From an uncultured Hyphomonadaceae bacterium (GTDB taxonomy: Bacteria > Pseudomonadota > Alphaproteobacteria > Caulobacterales > Hyphomonadaceae), in assembly GCA_938084575.1 (NCBI GenBank), contig CALKFG010000002.1, positions 124,001-188,000 on the forward strand: a stretch of 64,000 bases of DNA, read 5' to 3'. Each line of letters starts with the position of its first letter. Positions within the stretch are counted from its first letter, which is position 1. The position numbers were made by a program, and so were the translations under genes. This document shows, piece after piece, positions 42,850 to 51,388 of this stretch. The notes beneath the pieces are model-generated. The model was given only the letters and a program-made list of their open reading frames with translations, made no database searches and had not been told where the DNA came from.

Positions 42850-44331
42850 TTGACGGACACAACATTTAATGATCTCGGGCTCGACCCCCGCATTCTCAGT
42901 GCCGTAACCGCGACGGGTTACACCAAGCCTACGCCCATCCAGGAAGAGGCGATCCCACACGTAATACAGGGCGGTGACATCACCGGAATTGCCCAAACCG
43001 GTACTGGCAAGACCGCCGCTTTTGTCTTACCCATGTTGCACCGGCTGGCCCAGGGGCGTGCCCGGGCACGCATGCCGCGAAGCCTGATTCTGTGCCCCAC
43101 CCGCGAACTTGCTGCGCAAGTGGCCGAAAATTTCGACACCTATGGCGCCGACTTAAAGCTGAGCATGGCGCTGCTGATCGGCGGCGTAAGCTTTAAGGAT
43201 CAGGAAAAAAAACTGATGCGCGGGGTCGACGTTCTGGTCGCAACTCCCGGGCGGCTGATCGATCAGTTTGAACGTGGCAAAATCCTTCTGACTTCGGTTG
43301 AGGTCTTCGTCATCGATGAAGCCGACCGTATGCTGGATATGGGGTTCATTCCGGACATTGAGAAGATCTGCAGCCTGCTGCCCCCCAGGCGGCAGACCCT
43401 GCTGTTTTCGGCGACGATGCCTAAGGAAATCGCCCGACTGGCAAAAACATTTCAACGCGATCCCAAACGTATCGAAGTGGCCCGTCAGTCGAAAACGGCG
43501 GAGACCATTACGCAGTATGTCGTGAAATTACCCCGCGGGGACGACAAAGCGCGCCGGACCGCTCTGCGCCGGGTGATTGAGTCGCGAAATATCAAGAACG
43601 GCATCGTGTTCTGCAATCGTAAGACGGAAGTCGATATTGTTGCCAAATCCCTGACCAAGCATGGCTATCAGGCCGAGCCCATTCATGGTGATCTCGCTCA
43701 AAGCCAGCGCATGCAGACGCTGCAGAAGTTTCGCGATGGCGATCTGATGCTTCTTGTCGCCTCCGACGTTGCAGCGCGCGGTCTCGATATTCCCGATGTA
43801 AGCCATGTCTTCAATTATTCGCCGCCTCCGAAGGATGAGGATTATGTGCACCGGATTGGCCGTACAGGCCGAGCGGGTCGTCTCGGCGAAAGCGTAACCC
43901 TGGTCGGACCAAAAGATGAAAAATCGTGGCGCGGCGTGATGGGCCTGATCCAGACCGACGTCGAGTCTTTCATGCCCGAGGGACTTGAAGCCGAGCTTGA
44001 AAACCTACCAGCCGACACGGGTCGCCAGGGACGCGGGCGCTCGGATCGTGACGGGGGCGGCTCCAGAGGCCGCGGCGGCCGGGATCACGACCGCAGCCGG
44101 CGCAGCCGGACACCTGACAGAAACAGTCCGAAACCTGATACACCGCAGACGTCTGCGCCCGCAGCCGCCACCCCGGCCCCTAAACCGGACCTGGTCTCCG
44201 GGAACGAAGACCGGGACACCCGGCGTCCGCGCAAATCCCGCGACAAGCGCAAGGATGATGACCCGATTCTTGCCCCCGCCCCTGATGCGCAGGATGGGTT
44301 CGGAAACGACATCCCCGACTTTCTGAAATAG
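42850..44331 (+). CDS. DEAD-box RNA helicase (RhlE-like)
   Basis: ATP-dependent RNA helicase for ribosome assembly or RNA decay. From the proposed start it has the Q-motif (FNDLGLDPRILSAV, then PTPIQ), Walker A AQTGTGKT (48-55), PTRELAAQ, DEAD at 156-159 (VIDEADRMLDMGF), SATMP, and HRIGRTGRAGR. The C-terminal 100 residues are an RG-rich, basic, low-complexity tail. The first conserved residue is close to TTG 42850 (MTDTTFNDLGL), which I choose as start. The frame is open to 42664, but that would run through the sodB terminator. The start is less sure than the product. Confidence 0.9.
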   Translation: MTDTTFNDLGLDPRILSAVTATGYTKPTPIQEEAIPHVIQGGDITGIAQTGTGKTAAFVLPMLHRLAQGRARARMPRSLILCPTRELAAQVAENFDTYGADLKLSMALLIGGVSFKDQEKKLMRGVDVLVATPGRLIDQFERGKILLTSVEVFVIDEADRMLDMGFIPDIEKICSLLPPRRQTLLFSATMPKEIARLAKTFQRDPKRIEVARQSKTAETITQYVVKLPRGDDKARRTALRRVIESRNIKNGIVFCNRKTEVDIVAKSLTKHGYQAEPIHGDLAQSQRMQTLQKFRDGDLMLLVASDVAARGLDIPDVSHVFNYSPPPKDEDYVHRIGRTGRAGRLGESVTLVGPKDEKSWRGVMGLIQTDVESFMPEGLEAELENLPADTGRQGRGRSDRDGGGSRGRGGRDHDRSRRSRTPDRNSPKPDTPQTSAPAAATPAPKPDLVSGNEDRDTRRPRKSRDKRKDDDPILAPAPDAQDGFGNDIPDFLK

Positions 44332-44340
44332 CCCCCTCAT

Positions 44341-44367
44341 GCACCCGGCGGCAGGACCACCGGGTGC
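44341..44367. terminator. Hairpin between convergent genes
   Basis: GCACCCGG pairs with CCGGGTGC (8 bp, 11-base loop) in the 43 bases between the helicase and aldehyde dehydrogenase stops. No T-run directly follows on either strand, though CTTTTT occurs nine bases further on the plus strand. Confidence 0.4.
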
Positions 44368-44374
44368 CGGGTTG

Positions 44375-45811
44375 TTACTTTTTCAGACGGCCCGCAACCT
44401 GTTTGCGGAACGCATCCCCATAGGGTGGCCGCATAATGGCCAGCATCTCACTGCCGGTCTGGGTATAGATCGCTTTCTTGTGGCTGAATTCCATGAACCC
44501 GTCCCGGCCATGATAGGACCCCATGCCGGACGGGCCGACCCCGCCAAAGGGGAGATCTTCCTGGGCAACGTGAAAAATGACGTCATTCACGGTTACGCCA
44601 CCGCTGGTCGTTCGATTGACCACCATATCGCGTTCACCGGCGTCCTCACCGAAATAATAAAGCCCAAGCGGACGCGGATGGTCATTGATATAACCAATGG
44701 CGTCGGATGTCTCCGCATAGGTCATTACCGGCAATATCGGCCCGAAGATCTCATCCTGCATGACCTTCATATCGTCGGTCGGATTGAGAACCAGATGAGG
44801 CGCCATCTTGTGATGAGGCTGCTGGGAGAAATTCTCATTCCCCGGATTGATTTCAACCACTTCGGCGCCCTTTTCACGGGCATCATCGAGGTAGGAATTC
44901 AGCCGCTCATAGTGACGCTGATTAACCACAGATGTGTAATCATCATTGTCTTTCAGCCCGGTCGGAAACATTTTCGTCACGGCGGCCTGGGCCGCGCCAA
45001 CGAAGTCGCCTGCCCGGTCCTCTGGAACGAAAGCATAATCCGGGGCGAGACAGATCTGGCCGGCATTCATCGTCTTGCCTGCCATGATCCGATTGGCGGC
45101 TTTTTCCAGATTGGCCGATCGCCCCAGAACGACAGGCGATTTGCCGCCAAGCTCAAGCGTTAACGGCACCAGATGGTCCGCCGCAGCCCTCATCACATGA
45201 TGGGCGATCGAGGTCGCTCCGGTAAATATCAAATGGTCAAAAGGCAGGCTGGAAAAAGCGCCCCCAAGCTCGGGGCCACCAGTGACAACCGCCACTTCCT
45301 CCTCTGAATAATACTCCCCGAGCAGCGTCTTCATCAGCTCTGAGGTCGCTTCGGTGAACTCTGACGGTTTGATCATGGCCCGGTTGCCCGCCGCAAACAC
45401 ATTGGCCAGAGGGGCGAAGGTCAGATTTACAGGGAAGTTCCAGGGGCTGATAATCCCGACCACGCCCTTGGGCTGATATTCGACCCGGGCCCGGGACCCG
45501 AGAAGATTGAGCGGGAAGTCAACCGACCGCTTTTCCGGCCGCATCCATTTGCGCAGATGCGCCTTGGAGTGCTTAAGAGCTCCAATCGACCCCGCAATGT
45601 CTGTCAGGTTGGACTGGTCAATCGACCTGTGCCCGAAGTCTTCTGCCATGGCTTTGGCGAGGGCCTCGCCATGTGTAGCGAGCAAATCGATTGATCGGTC
45701 GATCCAATCGATCCGGGTTTCCGCTGATGGGGTACCATCGCGCAGATGAGCAGCTTTCTGCCGCGCCAACAGTGTCTCCAGATCGCTTGAGGCAATTCCA
45801 TCCAATGCCAT
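44375..45811 (-). CDS. Aldehyde dehydrogenase, coniferyl-aldehyde-dehydrogenase type
   Basis: NAD(P)-dependent dehydrogenase that oxidises an aldehyde to its acid. The 478-residue protein has Asn125 in ISPWNFPVNL, catalytic Glu220 in LELGGKSPVVLG and nucleophile Cys254 in MNAGQICLAPDYAFVP. The CLAPDYAFVP pattern and the C-terminal FSHKKAIY are typical of the coniferyl aldehyde dehydrogenase branch, but that label does not prove coniferyl aldehyde is the substrate. The start at 45811 (second Met of MDM) sits at good distance from AAGGA. It is divergent from the PaaG-like isomerase gene. Confidence 0.9.
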   Translation of the reverse strand: MALDGIASSDLETLLARQKAAHLRDGTPSAETRIDWIDRSIDLLATHGEALAKAMAEDFGHRSIDQSNLTDIAGSIGALKHSKAHLRKWMRPEKRSVDFPLNLLGSRARVEYQPKGVVGIISPWNFPVNLTFAPLANVFAAGNRAMIKPSEFTEATSELMKTLLGEYYSEEEVAVVTGGPELGGAFSSLPFDHLIFTGATSIAHHVMRAAADHLVPLTLELGGKSPVVLGRSANLEKAANRIMAGKTMNAGQICLAPDYAFVPEDRAGDFVGAAQAAVTKMFPTGLKDNDDYTSVVNQRHYERLNSYLDDAREKGAEVVEINPGNENFSQQPHHKMAPHLVLNPTDDMKVMQDEIFGPILPVMTYAETSDAIGYINDHPRPLGLYYFGEDAGERDMVVNRTTSGGVTVNDVIFHVAQEDLPFGGVGPSGMGSYHGRDGFMEFSHKKAIYTQTGSEMLAIMRPPYGDAFRKQVAGRLKK

Positions 45812-45947
45812 ATCCATTTCCTTCCGATTTCCTGTATCGACAGCCCTTAGCATAAGAGCACGGCCAGCCACCGCAAGGTCCTGCCCTTGGGTGAAGGTTT
45901 CGCGAAGGCGGCGGACGGGATATGACCCTGGAAAAGGGAGGCCCGCC

Positions 45948-46739
45948 ATGAGCTTTGAAAAAATCACCTACGAGACTTCGGACGATATAGCGACCATCAC
46001 CTTCAATGATCCCAAAACCATGAATGCGGCAGGTCTGGATACGGTTGAAGAAATGCTCCTGGCCCTGGAACAGGCCGCCGACTCTGCGCGCTGCACCATT
46101 CTGACCGGCTCCGGCCGAGGCTTCTGCTCCGGCGCTAATCTGGCACCCAACATGACCGGCGGCAGAGGACAAAAAGGTAAACCGGATGCCGGCAAGGCCC
46201 TGGACAGCCATTATAATCCGCTGATCAAAATGATGCGAACCCATCCCCATCCCATCATCACCGCCGTCAACGGCGCAGCCGCGGGCGTTGGCTGTTCGAT
46301 TGCTCTTATGGGGGACTTTATTCTGGCCGGGCAAAGCGCCTATTTCCTGCAGGCGTTCCGCCGCATCGGCCTGGTGCCGGACGGCGGCTCAACCTACCTT
46401 CTGCCGCGCATGATCGGGCGAGCGCGGGCCATGGAAATGACCCTGTTCGGCGACAAGCTGGCGGCCGACAAAGCCCTGGACTGGGGCCTTATCAACCGTG
46501 TGGTCGAAGATGACCAGCTGCTGACCGAAGCCCATGCCTATGCCCGAAAGCTGGCGGACGGACCCACGCAGGCCCTGGCAATGATTCGGGATCTGATCTG
46601 GCAGGCTGAGGACAATGATTTTGATGGCCAGCTTCAGGCCGAAAGATTTGCCCAGCGTACCGCCGGCCGCCAGCCGGATTTCAAGGAAGGCGTCATGGCC
46701 TTTCTGGAAAAGCGACCTGCCAATTTCAGCGGCAACTGA
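45948..46739 (+). CDS. Enoyl-CoA hydratase/isomerase, PaaG-like
   Basis: Crotonase-fold protein of 263 residues that acts on a CoA thioester. The oxyanion-hole segment is GSGRGFCSGANL (54-65). The first catalytic Glu of true hydratases is absent (VNGAAAGVGCSIALMGD). The second acid is Asp145 in LVPDGGSTYLLPRMIG. This arrangement matches PaaG-type isomerases rather than hydratases, so double-bond or ring isomerisation is more likely than hydration. GGGAGG lies 6 bases before the ATG. It is divergent from the aldehyde dehydrogenase and may act in the same catabolic set. Confidence 0.88.
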   Translation: MSFEKITYETSDDIATITFNDPKTMNAAGLDTVEEMLLALEQAADSARCTILTGSGRGFCSGANLAPNMTGGRGQKGKPDAGKALDSHYNPLIKMMRTHPHPIITAVNGAAAGVGCSIALMGDFILAGQSAYFLQAFRRIGLVPDGGSTYLLPRMIGRARAMEMTLFGDKLAADKALDWGLINRVVEDDQLLTEAHAYARKLADGPTQALAMIRDLIWQAEDNDFDGQLQAERFAQRTAGRQPDFKEGVMAFLEKRPANFSGN

Positions 46740-47245
46740 GCTCACGGAGAGACGGCGACAGGCCCCTCATCGCAAGGTGACCCTGGGCGGGTCTGCCGGG
46801 TCATTGCGGACCAGTGCCCGGCGCTGGTATTGAGGGCTGTTGGCCGGGGCGTGGTCGGAGACCCGAGCCTCGGGAAGGGCGACATGGATCAGGCCCATGG
46901 CCGGCCTGATTTTCCATTCGTCCAGACAAAGACCTGCCCGCCAAATGCCGCGAGGACAAGGCTTAAGGCCGCCCCGGCTGTAAGACCAATGGCAGGCCGT
47001 CAATCAAGGCGAACCTGTCCTGATCAGCGTAAGCACCCGATTAAGAAGGCTTTTTATCCCGACCCGTCTCCGTCCAGGGTGCCGGTCCGAGACCACAGTC
47101 GAGGCGTCGGGATGGCGGGCCATGCCGCCGTGTTCTTCTGACGTTCATTGCGAAGATTGCGGCGGCCAGCATCTGCTGCCCTGACACAACGGGCTGGCAG
47201 ATCACTCGCCACATCCCCCCGACATCCCAGAGCCCAGGGACGATT
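46740..47245. other. 505-base gap without a clear gene
   Basis: No convincing intact gene was found on either strand. On the minus strand the frame 47003-46767 ends in a coding-looking stretch (GLIHVALPEARVSDHAPANS onward, third-position GC high). A neighbouring frame just upstream reads as a membrane helix (LTAGAALSLVLAAFGGQVFV) that stops at TGA, so a frameshifted small membrane-protein gene is possible. On the plus strand there are hairpins at 46778-46803 and 46872-46884 and a terminator-like one at 46888-46913, so a structured 3' tail or small RNA is the alternative. In 46914-47245 I see nothing else. Confidence 0.4.
46888..46913 (+). terminator. Terminator-like hairpin downstream of the PaaG-like gene
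   Basis: ATCAGGCC (46888-46895) pairs with GGCCTGAT (46903-46910) around a seven-base loop and is followed by TTT, giving a T-run of four with the last stem base. It lies about 150 bases after the isomerase stop, leaving a long possible 3' tail. It also overlaps the candidate decayed minus-strand gene. Confidence 0.5.
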
Positions 47246-48484
47246 TCACCAGTCGATCGCCGCATACACCAGCTGCTGCAATTGAGGCCGGATGGGATAG
47301 GCGCCACTTGGAATCATCTGGGTGGCCTGAATGGCGATCAGCTCCTCGACCGGATCAACCCAGAAGAAGGTGCTGGCGAGCCCTCCCCAGCTGAAGCTGC
47401 CGACCGATCCTGGGGCCATGGTTTCGGCCACATTGATGGTGACACTTCCGCCCAGTCCGAAGCCATTGCCGTCCATGCGGGCTTCCGAGAATGTCTCGTC
47501 CCCCATGTCGCGGATCGACCTGTCGCCCGGCAAATGATTCAGCCGCATAAATTCCACCGTTTTCGGACTGAGCAGACGGGTCCCGTCGAGGCTACCACCA
47601 TGCAGAAGCATCAGACAGAAACGATGATAGTCCCCCATCGTACTGACCAGACCCCCCCCCGCATTGAGCAATTTGGGTTGCTCCCGATAGGCGCGCGACT
47701 GCGCCCCTGCCCCATCAGCAAGGGTGATTTCGCCCGAGAGGGGGTTCTTCTGATAACACGCCATCAAGCGGTCGAGCTTGCTTTCCGGAACGAAGAAATC
47801 CGTATCCGCCATGCCCAGCGGACCAAAAATCCGGTCGCGAAAAAAGGCATCCAGAGTCTGTCCGCTTGCCACTTCGACAATCCGGCCAAGCACATCCGTG
47901 GAATGGCCGTAATTCCAGCGTTCGCCGGGAGAAAACAGCAGAGGCAACGTGGCCAGGCGGGCGCACATCTCTTCCAGCGTCTCGGTGGGTGCCCCGATCT
48001 TTTCACGACGGTAAAGCGCATCCAGATGATGCTGCATCAGGAAGCCATAGGTCAGCCCGCTGGTATGGGTCAGCACATCCTTCACCGTCATCGGCCGGTC
48101 CGGCTTGCGCGTCTGATAAGTCTTCAGATCGCCCCCGGCCCAGACCTCCGTATCTGCGAATTCCGGGATATAGCGGGCCACCTCATGATCGAGACGCAGC
48201 GCCCCTTCCTCATACAGCATCATGGCCGCAACCGACGTCACCGGCTTGGTCATCGAATAGATTCGGAAAATCGTCTCCGGGCCGATCGGGACATCCCCGC
48301 CCATCTCTGTCGTTCCGCGGTATGACTCATGTACAAGCTGACCGTTCCGCGACACCATCGTCGCCACGCAGGGCAGTTTGCCGGTGTCAAGATAAGCCGC
48401 CTCGAAAAAGGCCGGGATGGCGTCAAGCCGGTCTTCATTCAGGCCAACCTCCGCCGGCGACAGGTCAAGCTTGGGATCGAACAT
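47246..48484 (-). CDS. Serine hydrolase of the beta-lactamase/EstB family
   Basis: A 412-residue protein of the class C beta-lactamase-like esterase group (Pfam Beta-lactamase). The nucleophile motif SxxK is Ser77-Met-Thr-Lys80 in RIYSMTKPVTS, and the second motif is Tyr192 in WNYGHSTDVLGR. FGPLGMADTDFFVP and FSWGGLASTFFWVDP are typical of EstB-like esterases. It lacks a signal peptide, so it is likely cytoplasmic and not an antibiotic beta-lactamase. Its ATG overlaps the acyl-CoA dehydrogenase stop (TGATG), so the two are co-translated, pointing to an ester or thioester substrate in the same pathway. Confidence 0.9.
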   Translation of the reverse strand: MFDPKLDLSPAEVGLNEDRLDAIPAFFEAAYLDTGKLPCVATMVSRNGQLVHESYRGTTEMGGDVPIGPETIFRIYSMTKPVTSVAAMMLYEEGALRLDHEVARYIPEFADTEVWAGGDLKTYQTRKPDRPMTVKDVLTHTSGLTYGFLMQHHLDALYRREKIGAPTETLEEMCARLATLPLLFSPGERWNYGHSTDVLGRIVEVASGQTLDAFFRDRIFGPLGMADTDFFVPESKLDRLMACYQKNPLSGEITLADGAGAQSRAYREQPKLLNAGGGLVSTMGDYHRFCLMLLHGGSLDGTRLLSPKTVEFMRLNHLPGDRSIRDMGDETFSEARMDGNGFGLGGSVTINVAETMAPGSVGSFSWGGLASTFFWVDPVEELIAIQATQMIPSGAYPIRPQLQQLVYAAIDW

Positions 48485-49644
48485 CAAATGTCTCCTCTGG
48501 CCGCAGCGCGCGCCAGTTCGCGGGCAATCACGATCTGCTGAATCTGAGTTGTGCCTTCATACAGGCGGAAAATCCGCGCATCGCGGTAAAACCGTTCAAT
48601 GCCGTAATCGGCAACATAGCCGGCGCCGCCAAAGACCTGCACAGCGCGGTCAGCGATCCGGCCAACGGCCTCGGAGGCAAACATCTTACAGCATGAGGCC
48701 AGCATCGTCACAGACTCACCGGCATCCCGTTTTCTGGCCGCATCCAGAATCATGCAACGCATGGCATAGGCCTCGGCCTGACTGTCCGCGATCAGGGCCT
48801 GAATAAGCTGGTGCTGCATAATCGGTTTGCCGAACTGCTCACGCTGCATGGCATAGCCAACCATTTCGGAAATAAGGCGCTCCGCCATGCCGGTACACAC
48901 GGCTGAAATATGCAGCCGGCCCTTGTCGAGAACGCTCATCGCGACCTTGAAGCCTTCACCTTCTTGGCCGATACGGCAGTCGGCAGGGACATCCACATTA
49001 TCGAAATTCACGTCACAGATATGCGCCCCCTGCTGACCCATTTTCTTCTCGGGTTTGCCGACCGACAAGCCCTCTGAGTCCCGCCTTACGAGAAATGCCG
49101 ACACGCCCTTGGCACCCGGCTCATCCGGGTTGGTGCGGGCCATGACGGTAAACAGATCGGCCACATTGGCGTTGGTGATGTACCGCTTGCCGCCGTTCAG
49201 ACTGTAAGCCTCGCCCTTCGGCGTTGCCCGTGTCCTGAGCCCGCCCGCGTCGCTGCCCGCCTCCGGTTCGGTCAGGGCGAAGCTGGTGATGACCTCTCCG
49301 GATGCAATCTTGGGAAGCCAGGTTTCCTTCTGCTGCTCGGTCCCATACAGGACCAACGCCTGCGACCCGATGCCGATATTGGTTCCAGCAACGCTGCGAA
49401 AGGCCGGCGAGGTCCAGCCTAGTTCGAACGCGACCTCACATTCGGTTTCCATATCCAGGCCCAGGCCACCATAGGCCTCCGGAACCGCCAGACCGAACAG
49501 ACCAAGTCCCCGCATCTCGTCAACCAGGGCAGCGGGAACGCAGTCGGTCTCGGCCACTTCATTCTCTGCCGGGACGCAGCGCTCACGCACAAATCGGCGC
49601 ACTTGTTCTATCAGCGCGTCGCGGATCTCCGGATCAAAAGCCAT
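48484..49644 (-). CDS. Acyl-CoA dehydrogenase
   Basis: FAD enzyme that introduces the alpha-beta double bond in an acyl-CoA. The 386-residue protein has FALTEPEAGSDAGGLRTRA (flavin and substrate contacts), GKRYITNANVADLFTVMART, DKGRLHISAVCTGMAERL, QVFGGAGYVADYGIERFYRD and the catalytic-Glu motif RLYEGTTQIQQIVIARELA. The start at 49644 is six bases after AAGGAG. It overlaps the serine hydrolase gene and is divergent from the PaaI-like thioesterase gene. Chain specificity is not evident; overall it looks like a short- or medium-chain or branched-chain type. Confidence 0.93.
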   Translation of the reverse strand: MAFDPEIRDALIEQVRRFVRERCVPAENEVAETDCVPAALVDEMRGLGLFGLAVPEAYGGLGLDMETECEVAFELGWTSPAFRSVAGTNIGIGSQALVLYGTEQQKETWLPKIASGEVITSFALTEPEAGSDAGGLRTRATPKGEAYSLNGGKRYITNANVADLFTVMARTNPDEPGAKGVSAFLVRRDSEGLSVGKPEKKMGQQGAHICDVNFDNVDVPADCRIGQEGEGFKVAMSVLDKGRLHISAVCTGMAERLISEMVGYAMQREQFGKPIMQHQLIQALIADSQAEAYAMRCMILDAARKRDAGESVTMLASCCKMFASEAVGRIADRAVQVFGGAGYVADYGIERFYRDARIFRLYEGTTQIQQIVIARELARAAARGDI

Positions 49645-49766
49645 ATCTCTCTCCTTGTTCCTCATGAACTTAGTCCAGAGTTGCGGCTTCGCCTACCATC
49701 ACGCATGGTCAGTGTGGCGATTTGCTGACCAGCTGCTATGACCGACATGCTGGAGGGAGGGCTAAG

Positions 49767-50204
49767 ATGAATACGACAACTGTCACGGATGGGGAATTTG
49801 CGGGCTGGCATGTCTGGACCGATGAACCCTTCGAATATGAAACGGCCGGCCCCTTCTACATGCGCCGGGACGATCAGGGACCGGTTGCGGCCTTTCGGGC
49901 AGAGCACAAGCACATGAATGCCGGCGGCGTTGTCCATGGCGGCTGCCTGATGACATTTGCGGATTTTGCGCTGTTCGCCATTGGGCATGAGGGCGATGTG
50001 TCCGAGGATAATTATGGCGTCACCGTCGCCTTCACATCGGAATTCATTGCCGGACCTGTTCTCGGCGACCTGATCGAGGCGCGCGGCGAAATCCTTGGGG
50101 GCGGCCGGTCGATCGTCTTTGTTCGGGGTCTGGTTACTGCGAATGGAACGCCGGCAATGAATTTTTCCGGCACCATCAAGAGGCTGCGCAGGCCCGGCAC
50201 ATGA
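49767..50204 (+). CDS. PaaI-family hotdog thioesterase
   Basis: A 145-residue hotdog-fold protein that hydrolyses acyl- or aryl-CoA thioesters. The motif [22 protein letters not shown] (kept short here as [14 protein letters not shown]) is the PaaI/YbgC-type active site with the helix-capping Gly-rich loop. [14 protein letters not shown] and [11 protein letters not shown] form the central sheet. GGAGGG lies upstream of the ATG at 49767; an earlier in-frame start at 49722 is less likely. It overlaps purT by 4 bases. It may rescue CoA from stalled intermediates of the neighbouring acyl-CoA enzymes. Confidence 0.88.
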   Translation: MNTTTVTDGEFAGWHVWTDEPFEYETAGPFYMRRDDQGPVAAFRAEHKHMNAGGVVHGGCLMTFADFALFAIGHEGDVSEDNYGVTVAFTSEFIAGPVLGDLIEARGEILGGGRSIVFVRGLVTANGTPAMNFSGTIKRLRRPGT

Positions 50205-51388
50205 GCCATCGACTCGGAACCCCCTTATCGCCCTCTGCGACCCGTATTCTGTTTCTCGGTGCTGGCGAGCTTGGCAAAGAAGTCATCATCGAGCTGCAGA
50301 GACTGGGCGTCGAAACCATTGCCTGCGACCGCTACGCCAATGCGCCGGGTATGCAGGTCGCCCACAGGTCCCACATATTGGACATGATGGATGCAGTCGC
50401 CCTCCGCGAGATCATAGAACGGGAGCGCCCCGACCTGATTGTTCCAGAAATCGAGGCCATTGCGACGGATGAACTGGCCCGCATAGAGGCGGACGGCCTC
50501 GCCAGGGTCATTCCCACGGCGCGCGCCACGCAGCTCACCATGGACAGAGAAGGGATCCGGCGGCTTGCTGCCGAGACGCTGGGGCTGAACACCAGCCCCT
50601 ATGCCTTTGCGAGCAGTCTGGCCGAACTGATGCAGGCGGCAGAACAGATCGGATACCCGGTCTTCATCAAACCGGTTATGTCCTCTTCCGGAAAGGGCCA
50701 AAGTCTGGTTGCCACCGCCGAGGAGATGACGACCGCCTGGGATCATGCGCTGGAGGCAGGGCGGGGCCGCAAGGTGCGGGTCATTGTCGAGGGCGCGATT
50801 GATTTTGACTATGAAATCACGCTTCTGACCGTACGCAGCCTAAAGACCACCAGCTTCTGCGAACCGGTAGGTCACGTCCAGCAACAGGGCGACTATGTCG
50901 AGAGCTGGCAACCCCAAGCAATGGCGCCGGCTGCACGCGCCACCGCGCAGGACATGGCGCGGCGGGTCACCGATAATATTGGCGGGCTGGGCGTGTTCGG
51001 GGTCGAGCTGTTTGTTAAAGGCGAGACCGTCTGGTTTTCAGAAGTCAGTCCGAGACCGCATGATACCGGCCTGGTCACCCTGGCGACCCAGGACCAGAGC
51101 GAGTTTGCGCTGCATGCGCGCGCCATTCTGGGGCTGCCGGTCGATACCCGTCTTACCCGGCCGGGTGCCAGCGCCGTGATCTATGGCGGCATCGATGCCG
51201 CGGGTGTTGCCTTTGAGGGGGTCGACGATGCCCTCGAGACAGAGGGCACCCAGCTGCGCCTGTTTGGAAAACCCCGGGCGTATGAGAAACGCCGCATGGG
51301 CGTCGCGATCGCACACGGCGAAACCATCGACATGGCGCGTCATCGCGCCCGGTCAGCCGCGGCAAAAATCCGGATTGTCGAGGTCTAA
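50201..51388 (+). CDS. purT: Formate-dependent GAR transformylase PurT
   Basis: ATP-grasp enzyme that makes formyl-GAR in purine synthesis from formate, ATP and GAR, independent of folate. The 395-residue protein starts its conserved core at [20 protein letters not shown] and shows [17 protein letters not shown] (ATP-binding loop), [36 protein letters not shown] and [12 protein letters not shown], all PurT signatures. It overlaps the thioesterase gene at its start and shares stop-codon bases with the convergent acyl-CoA dehydrogenase. A folate-dependent PurN may exist elsewhere. Confidence 0.96.
   Translation: MSHRLGTPLSPSATRILFLGAGELGKEVIIELQRLGVETIACDRYANAPGMQVAHRSHILDMMDAVALREIIERERPDLIVPEIEAIATDELARIEADGLARVIPTARATQLTMDREGIRRLAAETLGLNTSPYAFASSLAELMQAAEQIGYPVFIKPVMSSSGKGQSLVATAEEMTTAWDHALEAGRGRKVRVIVEGAIDFDYEITLLTVRSLKTTSFCEPVGHVQQQGDYVESWQPQAMAPAARATAQDMARRVTDNIGGLGVFGVELFVKGETVWFSEVSPRPHDTGLVTLATQDQSEFALHARAILGLPVDTRLTRPGASAVIYGGIDAAGVAFEGVDDALETEGTQLRLFGKPRAYEKRRMGVAIAHGETIDMARHRARSAAAKIRIVEV

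Noticed and set aside
46740-47245. RNase P RNA, 6S RNA or tmRNA in the long gap
   Set aside because: I looked for the conserved RNase P core, the 6S central bubble with long flanking stems and a tRNA-like end, and found none convincingly on either strand.
47246-48484. Antibiotic-resistance beta-lactamase
   Set aside because: The SxxK fold is present, but there is no signal peptide and the motifs fit EstB-like esterases. It is translationally coupled to an acyl-CoA dehydrogenase.
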